Counted from the first letter of the stretch, positions 19,004 through 28,809 are shown. The stretch: 64,000 nt of DNA from Serratia symbiotica (GCF_000821185.2 NZ_CP050855.1:992001-1056000), one strand, 5' to 3'. Notes: generated by a model not told the origin, from the letters alone. Numbers and translations are program-made.

Positions 19004-19603
19004 ATGATTAATGTTTCAATATTGGAGAGTGATCGCTATTTTGAGTACGGGCTGAGGAAATTAGTGACAAGCTACTTTTTTTATAAAAACTTAAAGGTCA
19101 ACTTCACCGGTTATGACCATACCTTTGCTGGCGAGTCGAGGCTGGTTTTTCGATCGTTAGATACATTCACGCAGAGCTTTAGCTGCTATTGCCTGTTTAA
19201 TCAGGGCTTGCAGCGAGTGATACCCATTTGTATGCCAAAGGATTTGACGCGTCATGAGGTATGCTCATGTATCCGTGATACTACCTTCTTTTTCCGTAAT
19301 GACAGCATTGAAACGCTACTGAAAAAACTGGATAAGGTTTGGTTACCGCAGCAGAGCAATAATCACTCACTCGCGTACAGTAATGATGTGCCATATGAGG
19401 ATTGCCGTTTTCAACGGCTGAGCTACAGTGAGAAAAATATAATTCGTTATATCGGCCTTGGATTTAGCGTTTCGACTATCTCCCGTATGCTTAAGAAAAA
19501 TGTGAAAACGGTAAGCAGCCAGAAACGCTCAGCTATGAGGAAACTCAATATGAACCGAGATATCGAACTGTACCAATTTTTGAGCCACAGCATATTAATG
19601 TAG
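19004..19603 (+). CDS. LuxR-type transcriptional regulator of the fimbrial cluster
   Basis: 199-residue protein with a C-terminal LuxR/NarL helix-turn-helix: LSYSEKNIIRYIGLGFSVST, then SRMLKKNVKTVSSQKRSAMR and KLNMNRDIELYQFL. The N-terminal domain resembles degenerate receiver-like domains of RcsA/BglJ-type regulators; the usual Asp phosphorylation site is not evident, so it may not be phosphorylated. Start has a strong AGGAGGG. Position directly after the adhesin suggests control of the fimbriae. Confidence 0.8.
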   Translation: MINVSILESDRYFEYGLRKLVTSYFFYKNLKVNFTGYDHTFAGESRLVFRSLDTFTQSFSCYCLFNQGLQRVIPICMPKDLTRHEVCSCIRDTTFFFRNDSIETLLKKLDKVWLPQQSNNHSLAYSNDVPYEDCRFQRLSYSEKNIIRYIGLGFSVSTISRMLKKNVKTVSSQKRSAMRKLNMNRDIELYQFLSHSILM

Positions 19604-19787
19604 CAGCGTAATTCATCTCATTAAGGCTGAACCCCGCCCCTCTGAAGCTCACTTTTTCGCCATAGGGTTTTGCCTTCGCGCTGGGAGTGTTTATCCCTTG
19701 GGGGCGCTGCTGGCTGATGGAGAAGGGCAAGCGTGGGTTTTTAATTTCCTTTTGCTTTAACTTGGCTATATAGTTCCCCCATCACCG

Positions 19788-19808
19788 CCCGCTGTGCGGG
19801 TTATTTTT
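19788..19808 (+). terminator. Rho-independent terminator after the fimbrial cluster
   Basis: Short perfect stem CCCGC-TGT-GCGGG followed by TTATTTTT. It sits only 20 bp before the ycgN start, so it may insulate ycgN or attenuate it. Confidence 0.6.
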
Positions 19809-19827
19809 ACCGATATTGAGCCTAAAC

Positions 19828-20274
19828 ATGTCACCACTCCCTTTTTGGCAACAGAAAACCTTGGCAGAAATGTCAGAACAACAGTGGGAATCGCTGTGCG
19901 ATGGCTGCGGGCAATGCTGCCTGAATAAGCTGATTGACGAAGATACCGACGAGATTTATTTCACCAACGTGGCTTGCAACCAGCTCAATATCAAATCCTG
20001 CCAGTGCCGTAACTACGCGCACCGCTTCGAGTTGGAAGAAGATTGCATAAAACTGACGCGTGAAAATCTCACCACCTTTGACTGGTTGCCGCCAACCTGC
20101 GCTTACCGCCTGATCGGCGAAGGTAAACCGCTATTCCCGTGGCACCCGCTAATCAGTGGCTCTAAGGCGGCAATGCACGGCGAGCGCATTACGGTACGCT
20201 ATATTGCAGTACCCGAGAGCGAGGTGGTTGATTGGCAAGATCATATTTTGAATAAGCCAAGTTGGGCAAGGTGA
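19828..20274 (+). CDS. ycgN: YcgN family cysteine-cluster protein (UPF0260)
   Basis: 148-residue protein with conserved cysteines CDGCGQCC near residue 26, NVACNQLN and KSCQCRNY, the pattern of the YkgJ/UPF0260 family believed to bind zinc or iron; function unknown. The end ([18 protein letters not shown]) is highly conserved. ATG 19828 is preferred over an in-frame TTG four codons upstream. In E. coli it follows ycgM; here the fimbrial cluster lies between. Confidence 0.9.
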   Translation: MSPLPFWQQKTLAEMSEQQWESLCDGCGQCCLNKLIDEDTDEIYFTNVACNQLNIKSCQCRNYAHRFELEEDCIKLTRENLTTFDWLPPTCAYRLIGEGKPLFPWHPLISGSKAAMHGERITVRYIAVPESEVVDWQDHILNKPSWAR

Positions 20275-20275
20275 A

Positions 20276-20391
20276 TATACCCTAAATAATTCGAGTGGCA
20301 GCAAGACGGCGACACAATCGATCCCCAGAAGCTTATATCAGTAAGTAACTGGGTGAGCGAAGAAAGCTAACACTGAAGTATGACAGATATA
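20276..20391 (+). repeat. ERIC element, short form
   Basis: Begins TATACCCTAAATAATTCGAG, contains GATCCCCAGAAGCTTATAT and CAGTAAGTAACTGGGTGAGCG matching the ERIC central palindrome, and ends CTGAAGTATGACAGATATA. About 116 bp, close to the standard 127 bp. It begins two bases after the ycgN stop. Confidence 0.92.
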
Positions 20392-20470
20392 GATAATTTA
20401 AATGTGAAGCTGGACAGGCCGGCACAGTGGAGATAGGGACGGTACTTCATGCTGTCCATGGGGGGGACTT

Positions 20471-21001
20471 TTAACGGCCAAACAGATTGCGGCGGCGTGT
20501 GCGAACAAACTGCGCAATCAACATCATCACCGCAGCCACCAGATAAACGGCGAAGATACCGACCAGCCATTGTGGCATCGTCAATGTTAGGAATGACCAC
20601 GGGTGAGCGGCACAGTCGCCGGAAGCGTAGAACACCGCTGGCAGCCATTTATCCAATGGCAACCAGGATGGAAAGGTAACGAAGAAATCACAGGTACTAA
20701 ACGGTGACGGATGCAGTTGGATCATGGTGTGCTTCCACGCCATCTGTACCCCTTGCCAAGCGCTGTAGATCCACAGCAGGATTGCCGCATAGCGCAGCGG
20801 CGATTTCGGGGCGAAAGCGCCGACTAGCGCTGCGCCAAGAATGCCAAACAGCGCGCAACGCTCGTAGATACACATCACACAGGGTTGCAGCAGCATAACG
20901 TGCTGGAAATAGAGCGCGGCTAATTCCAACAACAGTGCGGTGATAGCCATCAGCAGCCAAGCCCCACGGCCTTGTGAGCAGCGTTTAAAGAATTGCAACA
21001 T
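20471..21001 (-). CDS. dsbB: Disulfide bond formation protein DsbB
   Basis: Inner-membrane quinone reductase that reoxidises DsbA in the periplasm. 176 residues, the same as E. coli, with four transmembrane segments. Redox pairs are Cys41/Cys44 (PCVMCIYER) in the first periplasmic loop and Cys104/Cys130 in the second. The conserved Arg48 follows the first pair. Adjacent to nhaB, the usual order. The ERIC element lies beyond its 3' end. Needed for disulfides in fimbrial subunits encoded nearby. Confidence 0.96.
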   Translation of the reverse strand: MLQFFKRCSQGRGAWLLMAITALLLELAALYFQHVMLLQPCVMCIYERCALFGILGAALVGAFAPKSPLRYAAILLWIYSAWQGVQMAWKHTMIQLHPSPFSTCDFFVTFPSWLPLDKWLPAVFYASGDCAAHPWSFLTLTMPQWLVGIFAVYLVAAVMMLIAQFVRTRRRNLFGR

Positions 21002-21114
21002 AATATTTATTGTTCCACGCAGTAAGCACCTAAAGGTGCAGTCTAAACCAATTTACCCCCGTTCTGCCAGTCACTTAGCGCTGCACCAGCGCAAAATATT
21101 GGCGGGAAGGAGTG

Positions 21115-22680
21115 TTAATGCTGATCGTTCAGCGGCTGGGCCAGCCAATGCCATTGTGCTAGCAGGTCAGTCATTGGCACCAAGGTAAACTGTACGCACA
21201 GTAGGCCAGCTGTCGTCAATACGACAGTATAGGGCAAAGCCATCCACACCATACGGCCGTAAGATAAATGCACCAACGGTGCCAACGCTGAAGTCAGCAG
21301 AAACAGAAAAGCTGCTTGACCATTCGGCGTTGCGACTGAAGGCAGGTTAGTGCCGGTATTGATGGCGACCGCCAGCATTTCGAACTGCTCCAGTGGCAGG
21401 GCACCGCTCTCAAAGGCGGCACGCGCTTCATTGATGTAGACAGTGCCAACAAAAACGTTGTCTGATACTGACGACAGCAGGCCGTTAAACAGATAAAACA
21501 GCGACAACTGAGAGGCTGGGGAAGCCTGTAAGACATACTGGATCACCGGGCTGAACAGATGCTGGTCAATAATCACCGCTACCACAGTGAAAAATACAGT
21601 CAGTAGGGCGGTGAAAGGCAAAGCTTCTTGGAAGGCCTTGCCGATGGCGTGTTCATCGGTCACTCCGCACAGCGAGGTCGTTAGAATGATCACCGACAGA
21701 CCAATCAAGCCCACCTCAGCCAAGTGAAACGCCAATGCCAACACTAGCCAAACGCCGATCAGCGCCTGGAGCACCAGTTTGAGCTGCTCCTGCTTGCTGC
21801 GGCCGGCGCTGGCCTTGCGATCGAACGCTTTCAGCACCTCGCGCACCGGTTCGGGCAACGAAGTACCGTAACCAAACAGGTGGAAACGCTCGACCAACAG
21901 GCATACCAGTAGACCGCACGCCAGCACAGGCAGCGTTACCGGTGCCATACGTAGGAAGAAATCGATAAATCCCCAACCGGCGCTTTTGGCGATGATCAGG
22001 TTTTGTGGTTCACCGACCATAGTCATCACGCCGCCAAGTGCAGTGCCGACACCCGCCTGCATCAACAGGCTGCGCAAAAAGGCACGGAATTGTTCCAGCG
22101 TCTGTTTTCGTTCGTTAGAGCTAAAGCCGCTGACATCGCTGATATTACCATCGCTGTCTGCCTGGTTGGACGTCACGTTGTGATAGATAGAATAAAAGCC
22201 AGTGGCAACGCTGATCACCACCGCGATTACTGTCAACGCATCCAAGAAGGCGGAAAGCAACGCTGCCGCGACACAAAAGGCCAGCGAAAGTCGCATCTTT
22301 GAGTGGATATTGAGCAACAGTTTGGTAAAAACGGATAGTAGCAACTGCTTCATAAAATAGATGCCAGCCACCATAAAGACCAACAGCAGCAGCACGTCCA
22401 GGTTATGGGCGATCTCATCCGCCACATGGGCCGGATGGGTCATGCCGATCGCTACCGCCTCAATGGCCAGCAAGCCACCGGGCAGCAGGGGGTAACACTT
22501 CAGCGCCATTGCCAGGGTAAAGATGAATTCGATCACTAGCAGCCAGCCTGCCACGAACGGGCTAACCAAAAAGAATATCAGCGGATTGACGAATAAAAAG
22601 ACGATAATGCTCAGTTTATACCAGCGAGGGGAGGGGCCGAGGAAGTTTTCCACCAAAGCACTGCGTAGGGTTGTTTCCAT
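21115..22680 (-). CDS. nhaB: Na+/H+ antiporter NhaB
   Basis: Inner-membrane sodium/proton antiporter of the ArsB/NhaD-like superfamily; 521 residues (E. coli 513) with about 12 hydrophobic segments. The N-terminus ([20 protein letters not shown]) and segments such as [35 protein letters not shown] and [19 protein letters not shown] are strongly conserved. Divergent from fadR with a 240-bp spacer. It sits between dsbB and fadR as in E. coli. The frame is complete. Confidence 0.96.
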   Translation of the reverse strand: METTLRSALVENFLGPSPRWYKLSIIVFLFVNPLIFFLVSPFVAGWLLVIEFIFTLAMALKCYPLLPGGLLAIEAVAIGMTHPAHVADEIAHNLDVLLLLVFMVAGIYFMKQLLLSVFTKLLLNIHSKMRLSLAFCVAAALLSAFLDALTVIAVVISVATGFYSIYHNVTSNQADSDGNISDVSGFSSNERKQTLEQFRAFLRSLLMQAGVGTALGGVMTMVGEPQNLIIAKSAGWGFIDFFLRMAPVTLPVLACGLLVCLLVERFHLFGYGTSLPEPVREVLKAFDRKASAGRSKQEQLKLVLQALIGVWLVLALAFHLAEVGLIGLSVIILTTSLCGVTDEHAIGKAFQEALPFTALLTVFFTVVAVIIDQHLFSPVIQYVLQASPASQLSLFYLFNGLLSSVSDNVFVGTVYINEARAAFESGALPLEQFEMLAVAINTGTNLPSVATPNGQAAFLFLLTSALAPLVHLSYGRMVWMALPYTVVLTTAGLLCVQFTLVPMTDLLAQWHWLAQPLNDQH

Positions 22681-22922
22681 TGTACGTTATGCATCCATAT
22701 CAATCAGTCATTAGCCAATACCCTAACAATCTCGCATAGGTGGCGCAACTGAAGCGTGATCCACGGTGATAAATTTCTCAGATGGCGGATTTTGCACCTA
22801 TTTTTTTGCCAAGCTATGTACAGGTTGATTTATTGTTTTGCTCAGGCTATGTCATGCCATAGCGATCTGTTATTATCAGCCGCCCACTACTGGTTATCGT
22901 CGCAACGGAACGTCACACACAC

Positions 22923-23642
22923 ATGGTTATAAAGGCACAGAGTCCTGCCGGTTTCGCGGAAGAGTACATTATTGAGAGTATTTGGAATAATCGCTTCCCT
23001 CCAGGCTCTGTTTTGCCCGCAGAGCGCGAGCTTTCAGAACAGATTGGTGTCACGCGCACGACATTGCGTGAAGTTTTACAACGCCTGGCTCGCGATGGAT
23101 GGTTGACCATTCAGCATGGCAAACCGACCCAAGTCAATAATTTCTGGGAAACCTCTGGTCTTAACATTCTTGAGACCGTAGCGCGTTTTGATCATAAAAG
23201 TGTTCCACAGTTGATTGGTAACCTGTTATCGGTGCGCACCAGTATCGCATCGATTTTTATTCGCGCTGCGCTGCACAACCATCCGGCACAGGCGCAGGAT
23301 GTGCTGGCGAAAGTGGCTGGGGTGGAAGATCAGGCTGATGCCTTTAACCTGCTGGATTACGAGATTTTTCGCGGCCTGGCATTTGCGTCCGGCAACCCGA
23401 TCTACGGCTTGATCTTCAACGGCATGAAAGGGCTGTACACCCGCGTTGGCCGCTACTATTTCTCCAACACGGAAGCGCGCAAGCTGGCGCTGAGCTTCTA
23501 CCGTAAACTGTCTACCCTGTGTGATGAAAAACAGCACGACCAAGTGATCGACACGGTGCGTAACTATGGGAAACAGAGCGAAGCCATCTGGCAGAGTATG
23601 CAGGGTAGCCTACCTAGCGATCTGATCGAAGCGCATTGTTAA
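22923..23642 (+). CDS. fadR: Fatty acid metabolism regulator FadR
   Basis: GntR-family acyl-CoA-responsive regulator that represses beta-oxidation genes and activates fabA/fabB. 239 residues, the same as E. coli. Winged helix at about 10-70 ([37 protein letters not shown]); C-terminal acyl-CoA-binding helical domain thereafter. Intact although fadD, a main target, is missing from its usual position. The downstream ycgB gene normally found is replaced by mobile DNA. Confidence 0.97.
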   Translation: MVIKAQSPAGFAEEYIIESIWNNRFPPGSVLPAERELSEQIGVTRTTLREVLQRLARDGWLTIQHGKPTQVNNFWETSGLNILETVARFDHKSVPQLIGNLLSVRTSIASIFIRAALHNHPAQAQDVLAKVAGVEDQADAFNLLDYEIFRGLAFASGNPIYGLIFNGMKGLYTRVGRYYFSNTEARKLALSFYRKLSTLCDEKQHDQVIDTVRNYGKQSEAIWQSMQGSLPSDLIEAHC

Positions 23643-23827
23643 TCCATACGGGGGGATGCGAATGGGCTTATCAGATGTATTGTCTGTCCAAAGTTAGGGC
23701 AAAATCATTTTGTGCTAATCCCGCCTCTCTGCGGTTTTTGTTGACGCTGTTGTTGCTAGCAATGGTGTCGATGACTGATGATTTAGCCCTATATTGCATC
23801 TTTACCAGAGCTTATCACCTTTGAGCC

Positions 23828-24519
23828 TCAAGCGACTTTCATTATCTTTTCTTTAATCTGCTTGCTGTGCTGCCGTGCATGCAGCGCCAAAGAAAGCTGG
23901 TGTGGCAGCGGCAATACCATCGCTAACAGACCCTGATCGCTGGTTGGATCAGCGGTTCGCTGTTGCCAAGATCGGTAGCAATGGCGGGAATGCTCGGTAG
24001 GTAGAGTTAGCCGAGCAATATCAGGATAAGTAGAAATTTTTGCATAATAAAAAAGGCACATCCAAGTGACAAAGGGGGAAACCGTTTCCAGTGGGCGTTG
24101 CTGCCATTGTTTCAGCTCAGTCGGGATGGCACTGGAGACGCTGAAAGCGTATAAAGATTCGATTTTTTGACTGATATCTTTGTAGCTCATACCTAGCGCG
24201 AACATACCGATGATCGCGTGTTCGATTTCATCGGACAGCGTGGTCTGATGTTTTTTCACGGGATGAAGTTCAAAAGAGCCATTATGTTGGCGGCGAATGG
24301 CCTGTTCAAAGGCACCGGTTGGTGTTTTGACCGTTTTTCTGGACGAATCCTTTTTGCGGTTGGCATTAATGTCCCATGCCAGATGAGAGTCGAGTTCAGC
24401 AGCCAGTGCAGCCTGGGATAACTGCTTGATCAACAGGGGCAAGATGCTATCTTACCTGTAATAGCCTGACGATCCTGAGGTGCTTTCAGGGCTTTATCAA
24501 CATTGAAGGGTTGGGACAT
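23828..24519 (-). pseudogene. IS256-family (Mutator) transposase, degenerate
   Basis: Starts at an ATG complementary to 24517-24519 (MSQPFNVDKALKAPQDRQAI), then shifts frame near 24440. A 204-codon frame continues with family-typical pieces (ALAAELDSHL, DEIEHAIIGMFALGMSYKDI, IESLYAFSVSS, then ELKQWQQRPLE). Expected segments after SVSSA are deleted, and the catalytic DDE region is largely gone. Family length is about 400 residues. It marks the left part of the mobile island after fadR. Confidence 0.8.
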
Positions 24520-24769
24520 GTGTCATTACTTTTATCGGCATTTTACTGGAATGACACAGAATTTTTAACATTCCTTATTTTAATTTGCAGAAAAGTGAAT
24601 TGACAGGGAAGCCACAGGGTTTATATCGCCCGATCACTCAATAGGGGTTTAAAGCTGAGCGGGTTTTATTTGGGTGATAAGGAGGAACTACTTTGGCTAC
24701 GCAGGGGTCTGTTCATATGGGGTGGATGCAGGGTATATTGATACCAGAATTTAGAGGCAACTTATTAAT

Positions 24770-25063
24770 ATGAAAGACTATAAAAACCATTCAATCACCA
24801 AGCTCCTGATGGTAACCACCTTGGTATTCTATTTCTTTTTACCGCCTATACTGACCACTTATTTTTTCGAGTATTTTAATCTTAATCCTTTCAGCATAAT
24901 CAAATTCTTTAAGTTTAATCCTTTTTCTGCTGATCTTGGCATTCCCTCCTATCAAACCTTTCTCTACTTATTGATGCTGTGGTGTGGGCTGAATGGGGCA
25001 TTGTGGCTTATCTTGTGGGTCGCTAGCCTACTGTACACCTACTGGGCTGTATGGCGTCGTTAA
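24770..25063 (+). CDS. Small membrane protein, unknown
   Basis: 97 codons from ATG 24770. Two strongly hydrophobic segments (about 12-30, LLMVTTLVFYFFLPPIL, and about 65-90, FLYLLMLWCGLNGALWLILW) flank a Phe/Asn/Pro-rich loop, predicting two membrane helices. AGAGG lies 11 bases upstream of the start. I do not recognise the family. It is an orphan in the mobile island, separate from the IS256 pseudogene. The product could be a phage or plasmid small membrane protein, or a genuine host orphan. Confidence 0.5.
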   Translation: MKDYKNHSITKLLMVTTLVFYFFLPPILTTYFFEYFNLNPFSIIKFFKFNPFSADLGIPSYQTFLYLLMLWCGLNGALWLILWVASLLYTYWAVWRR

Positions 25064-25296
25064 TTCGTGTGGGTCGCTAGCACGACAGGTAGAGTGGCGA
25101 CAGAAAGTGCTTTACAATAATAAATGATAAATATTTTCATTATCGCTGAGGGTATGAATCCCTCGGAGTCGGCACCACACTGATCACATTGCTTCTAATT
25201 TATTGCTAGCTACGCGTTGGTTTTTTTGTCTACTGTCTTAATTTAATGGACGAATGAAGAAATGCTTCACCAGCATATTAAGAGCCTATCCTATTA

Positions 25297-25595
25297 GGGG
25301 TTCCGTGGGAATTTCTGCAACAACACACGGTAACAAAAGCCTACTTGCAGAAATTCAAGGAGTTAGCCAGATCCGATCCTGAACATTCGAGGTTATGCTG
25401 AAGCTAAAATATACGGAAAACGTCAGAAGTTAGTTTGTCGTACCATTTCACTATCCGACAGTGTTTGTCGCATACAAAAACGCCGTATTTGGGCGAGAAT
25501 ATTTCTCTCGCTAACCCCTGAACTGAAAACAGTTGATTTCCATCAGGGTGAAAATCACATAGCGTGTGTTATTGCAGAAATGACCACGGAACTCC
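25297..25595. mobile_element. 299-bp element with 35-bp imperfect terminal inverted repeats
   Basis: The left end GGGGTTCCGTGGGAATTTCT is mirrored by the right end, whose complement begins GGAGTTCCGTGGTCATTTCT. The match continues through GCAA[C/T]AACACACG, about 29 of 35 positions. The interior contains no transposase I recognise. It is sized like a MITE or an internally deleted IS. The left end abuts a fragment of the other repeat (AGAGCCTATCCTATTAGG, 25281-25298). No clear target duplication is visible. Confidence 0.6.
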
Positions 25596-25639
25596 GTATA
25601 GGCACATGTGCCTATTTCGGGCAAGGCTTTATAGATCTT

Positions 25640-25930
25640 TCACCGGTTTCGGTAAAATTCATCATTCAGCCGAAAACTGCCGTCAATCTGTTCGCCTGTG
25701 TTTCGAAAAGACGAGCGGAGAGCAAGCTTAAAGGTACTGAACAGTTCAGCAAGCCAGGTTTCAAACCGGAATCCCCGTGGATGCGGTGCCAGTGTTTTTA
25801 TCTCGTTCATTTCCGCGATAAGTGAAGGCCAGTCAATCCCATGCCATACCGGGACAGGTTTGACGCCCTTGGTTGTATCAGTGTCGGTATTTTCCAAACG
25901 GGAAATCAATGCCAGAAAGTCAATTAGCAC
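25640..25930 (-). pseudogene. Restriction endonuclease-like (Mrr-type) protein fragment
   Basis: 97 codons resembling the middle of Mrr-cat restriction endonucleases: HPRGFRFETWLAELF, then RSSFRNTGEQIDGSFRLNDE. In such proteins GEQIDGSF is followed by a YLLEAKW-type catalytic strand; here the frame ends just after that point (FYRNR then stop), so the nuclease core is cut. The N-terminal part upstream of the GTG at 25930 is also missing. It lies between the 299-bp element and kfrA. The assignment rests on a remembered motif, so moderate. Confidence 0.55.
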
Positions 25931-25969
25931 GCCTGCGGCGTGAACGGCGCTGCTACGCAGCTTCGAACA

Positions 25970-26875
25970 TCATTTTTTATTCCCCCTTGCTGTTTCCTCT
26001 TTCCCGGCCAGTAACGCCACCAGTTGTTTGTTATACGCCTTCAGCGCTGTAAGCTCACCCGTCATGGCCGCTTTTGCTTCCCGCGCTTCGGTTGCCTCTT
26101 TCAGCGCTGTATCCAGTGCTGTCTGACGGGCTTTTAGTTCAGTATCCAGCCGCTTTTGCAGTTCGCTTTCGCTCCAGGCATGTTGCGCCTTAAGCTCTTT
26201 AATTTCGCCAGTGTGCTGCTCCCTGATGCCCTGCAACTCTGCCGCATGGCGCGTAGTGGCCTCAGCCAGTTTATTCTCGGTCACATCGAGCCGCTTTTGT
26301 AGCTCCGTTTGCTGCTGCCAGTGCTGTTCTGCGGCCTCTTTTCCTGCCTTCTCCGATTCACCAAGCTGTTTCTCTGTCGCGGCCAGACGTTCCCGCAGTT
26401 GAGCCAGTTCGACGGCCTGAGACTGCTCTTTTCTGCGGCTGCCATCCAGCGCAGCCAGCGTGGTGCTGTGTTCATCCCGAAGGGTATCCAAAGTTTCCTC
26501 CAGATCGTCAACGGTCTGTGCGGCGTCGGCCTGTACCGTCTGTTCACCCGCAGCACGGGTAACTTCGGCAACCCGCCGTTCGGCAGCTCTGAGGGCCTTA
26601 TCATTCAGCCCGGTGGCTAACTGGCTGATACGTTCGGCCAGTGCAGACGATATGGCCTTAACTTCTTCGGCCACTTCAACGGGCAGCTCGGCCACCGGCT
26701 CGGCGGTGACTTCTGTCTGCGACGAGAGATAGTCATCCCACACCTGCTTAAGCCGCCCCGGATTACCGCCGCCAACGCGGTTACGCAGGGCGAACCCGGT
26801 GATGTTCCTGCCCTCAGCCTGGAGTTCCAGGCCCGCATCAATAATTTGTTGTGGTTCAAAGGTTGCCGGACGCAT
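25970..26875 (-). CDS. KfrA-like plasmid DNA-binding protein
   Basis: 301 residues. The N-terminal domain (RPATFEPQQIIDAGLELQAE, then FALRNRVGGGNPGRLKQVWD) matches the KfrA_N DNA-binding domain. From about residue 80 to 295 the protein is a long Ala/Glu/Gln/Lys-rich coiled coil (repeated ELQKRLD-type heptads). KfrA proteins of plasmids autorepress and aid segregation. I chose the ATG at 26875, which has AGGAAA upstream, over one ten codons earlier. Divergent from the toxin-antitoxin pair. Evidence that plasmid DNA was integrated here. Confidence 0.85.
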   Translation of the reverse strand: MRPATFEPQQIIDAGLELQAEGRNITGFALRNRVGGGNPGRLKQVWDDYLSSQTEVTAEPVAELPVEVAEEVKAISSALAERISQLATGLNDKALRAAERRVAEVTRAAGEQTVQADAAQTVDDLEETLDTLRDEHSTTLAALDGSRRKEQSQAVELAQLRERLAATEKQLGESEKAGKEAAEQHWQQQTELQKRLDVTENKLAEATTRHAAELQGIREQHTGEIKELKAQHAWSESELQKRLDTELKARQTALDTALKEATEAREAKAAMTGELTALKAYNKQLVALLAGKEETARGNKK

Positions 26876-26916
26876 GAGCCGTTTCCTGTTCTGGTTGATG
26901 TACACGCATTATACAC

Positions 26917-27031
26917 AATAAACTAACAAACAAATAAACTAACTAATCAGGTGACAACGTGACACTAATCACACTTTATTATTAACCTACAGACTAACTA
27001 TACCTTGCAGTGAATTAGCCTGTAGGTTAAT
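26917..27031. promoter_or_regulatory. Operator-like repeats between kfrA and the toxin gene
   Basis: Two 11-bp direct repeats AATAAACTAAC start at 26917 and 26933. GTGAC repeats follow at 26951 and 26960. A perfect 12-bp inverted repeat, ATTAACCTACAG at 26981-26992 and CTGTAGGTTAAT at 27020-27031, lies just before the toxin start. By analogy the direct repeats would bind KfrA and the inverted repeat the Xre antitoxin; this assignment is inference. Confidence 0.6.
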
Positions 27032-27053
27032 ATCAAAGGAAATGGGAGGTCAC

Positions 27054-27383
27054 ATGTTTAGCGTTGTTTATCACCCGGAAGCCAGGGAAGAAGCCACAGC
27101 ATTGCCCGTAAAAATCAGGGTGAAGTTTGACCGTCTCATTGGCAAACTGGAGTATGACGCCCGATTACTGCGGGAACCGGACACGAAGCCCCTGGGCGAT
27201 GGACTTTTTGAGATCCGCACGATGGGGACGAACATAGCCAGAGGCATCTGGGTATACCACAAAGGCAATACCATCATCATGCTCCGGGTTTTCATCAAGA
27301 AGTCACAGAAAACGCCAGCGAAAGAAATCGATCTCGCCAAAAAGCGGTTAGCGGAGGTACTTAATGAAACTGGTAAGCCATAA
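27054..27383 (+). CDS. RelE/HigB-type toxin (phage Gp49-like)
   Basis: 109-residue protein of the Gp49/HigB-like family of ribosome-dependent mRNA interferases. Recognisable: SVVYHPEAREEATALP near the N-terminus, KPLGDGLFEIRT, then IMLRVFIKKSQKTPAKEIDL. The start at 27054 has GGGAGG at 27044-27049; an ATG at 27042 overlaps that site and is less likely. The gene overlaps the antitoxin gene by 20 bp, toxin first, the HigBA order. Frame intact, so the pair may be active. Confidence 0.88.
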   Translation: MFSVVYHPEAREEATALPVKIRVKFDRLIGKLEYDARLLREPDTKPLGDGLFEIRTMGTNIARGIWVYHKGNTIIMLRVFIKKSQKTPAKEIDLAKKRLAEVLNETGKP

Positions 27384-27645
27384 AGAACTGCATAACGAGT
27401 GGATGCAGGACGATGAATATCGCGCTGCATGGCAGGAAGAAGAACGCAAGGAGAAGCTCAGAGAGCTACTTGCGGAATGGCGTAAGCATGGCAACCTGAC
27501 AAAAACGCAGGTTGCGGAACGCATGGGGGTTACACCTCCGGTTATTTCCCGCCTGGAAAACAACATCACCAAAGCCAGCATCGACACACTGACCCGCTAC
27601 GCTCACGCCTGCGGTATCAAGAAACCTGTCATTGCCTTGTACTGA
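27364..27645 (+). CDS. Xre-type antitoxin (HigA-like)
   Basis: 93-residue helix-turn-helix protein. The HTH_3 domain spans about 45-90 (LTKTQVAERMGVTPPVISRL, then ENNITKASIDTLTRYAHACG). The N-terminal half is charged and helical and probably wraps the toxin. It overlaps the toxin 3' end and is followed at once by a terminator, giving a compact two-gene unit. It likely represses its own promoter through the inverted repeat at 26981-27031. Confidence 0.9.
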   Translation: MKLVSHKELHNEWMQDDEYRAAWQEEERKEKLRELLAEWRKHGNLTKTQVAERMGVTPPVISRLENNITKASIDTLTRYAHACGIKKPVIALY

Positions 27646-27648
27646 ACA

Positions 27649-27676
27649 ACCAGCCCTCTGGGGCTGGCCTTTTTGT
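27649..27676 (+). terminator. Rho-independent terminator of the toxin-antitoxin operon
   Basis: Stem CCAGCCC-TCTG-GGGCTGG followed by CCTTTTTGTTT, immediately after the antitoxin stop. Confidence 0.85.
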
Positions 27677-27841
27677 TTCGGTCAGTCCCAAAATTTGGTT
27701 CATGGTTAGGAGATTGAATCGCCCCTTTTGATAGCGCCTGGCGGGGGCCGCTTGGAAAACGGAAAATATCCTACGCTAAGCCTATTTCTTAAGCAGCATG
27801 ACAGGCAGCTTAGAGTGAGAAGCGGACCTTGCTAAGTTGAA

Positions 27842-28808
27842 AACCCGCGAACGTATCCAGCGCCATCAACGCCGCTTCCTCTGTCGGAACCTGATACACC
27901 ATTTTTAGCCCGCTGGTGACGGCTTTATAGTCTTTCCACGACACCTATTTCAGGCTGTTGCGCACCCTATGGATGATGCACAGCTGGATATGCGTTTGTG
28001 GGTACACGCTGTTTATCGCATCCGGGAAGCCCTTCAGACCGTCTACGCAGGCAATCAGGATATTCTGAAGGCCCCGGTTCTTCAGCTCTGTCAGCACGCT
28101 GAGCCAGAACTTAGCCCCTTCGTTTTCTGCCAGCCACATGCCCAACAATTCTTTCTGGCCTTCAGTATTAATGCCCAGCGCGAGGAATACGGCTTTGTTA
28201 ATCACGCTGCCGCCGTGACGCACTTTTACAACAATACAGTCAAGATAAACAATGGGATACAGTGCATCCAGAGGCCGGTTTTGCCACTCTGTAACCTGCT
28301 CTTTAACCGCATCGGTGACCTTAGATATCAGCGTGGGAGACACGTCTGCGTCGTACATTTCTTTGAACGTAGCGACGATTTCGCGGGTTGTCATGCCTTT
28401 GGCGTACAGGGACAAAATCTGGCTGTCCATCTGCGTGATACGCGTCTGGTTTTTCTTTATCCACGGCGGCTCGAAGGTGTTTTCACGGTCACGTGGCGTG
28501 TTCAGTTCGATTTCGCCATCATCGCACAGCAGCGTTTTAGAGGAATAGCCATTACGGGTATTCGAGCCGGATTTTGGGGCATTTTTCTCGTGCCCGAGGT
28601 GGTCGGTCAGTTCAGCGTTCAGCGCCATTTCGACGGTTAACTTCGTCAGCATGCGGGAAAACGCATTGAGATCTGCGTCGGTTTTAAGGCCTTTAGCCAG
28701 TTCAGCCGCGAGGGCTTTAAGTTTCTTTTCGTCCATAATTTACCTGTCTCCGTTACTGGAGTGAACATATCAAAAACAGGCAGATACACAATTTAAATTA
28801 CAGTCTCT
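27842..28808 (-). mobile_element. IS256-family element, 3'-truncated
   Basis: The promoter-proximal end is near 28808, where the minus strand reads AGAGACTGTAATTTAAATTG. The element then runs through the transposase to about 27845, where recognisable sequence ends. The distal third and the other terminal repeat are missing. The intact end lies directly in a GntR-type regulator gene, whose 3' part follows. Confidence 0.75.
27845..28736 (-). pseudogene. IS256-family transposase, nonsense and truncated
   Basis: 263 codons are open from ATG 28736 (MDEKKLKALAAELAKGLKTD), with DDHLGHEK-like, NGYSSKTLLCDDGEIEL and the DDE-region segments YPIVYLDCIVVKVR and LIACVDGLKGFPDAI. A TAG stops the frame at 27945 after RVRNSLK, where relatives continue F/Y-VSWKDYK. 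The frame then reads VSWKDYKAVTSGLKMVYQVP to TFAGF before similarity ends. The last catalytic Glu region is lost, so it should be inactive. Confidence 0.88.
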
Positions 28809-28809
28809 G

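Noticed and set aside
25145..25182. A tRNA-like 3' end: GAGGG-TATGAAT-CCCTC stem-loop followed by GGAGTCGGCACCA
   Set aside because: No matching acceptor 5' strand, D arm or anticodon arm can be found upstream, and the spacing from T stem to CCA is two bases too long. At most a tRNA-derived remnant or old attachment site.
25580..25825. 81-codon plus-strand frame crossing the right end of the 299-bp element
   Set aside because: Starts inside the inverted end and runs antisense to the nuclease fragment; no family match.
27969..28640. 224-codon frame antisense to the IS256-family transposase
   Set aside because: Shadow of the transposase coding strand; the minus strand carries the recognisable family motifs.
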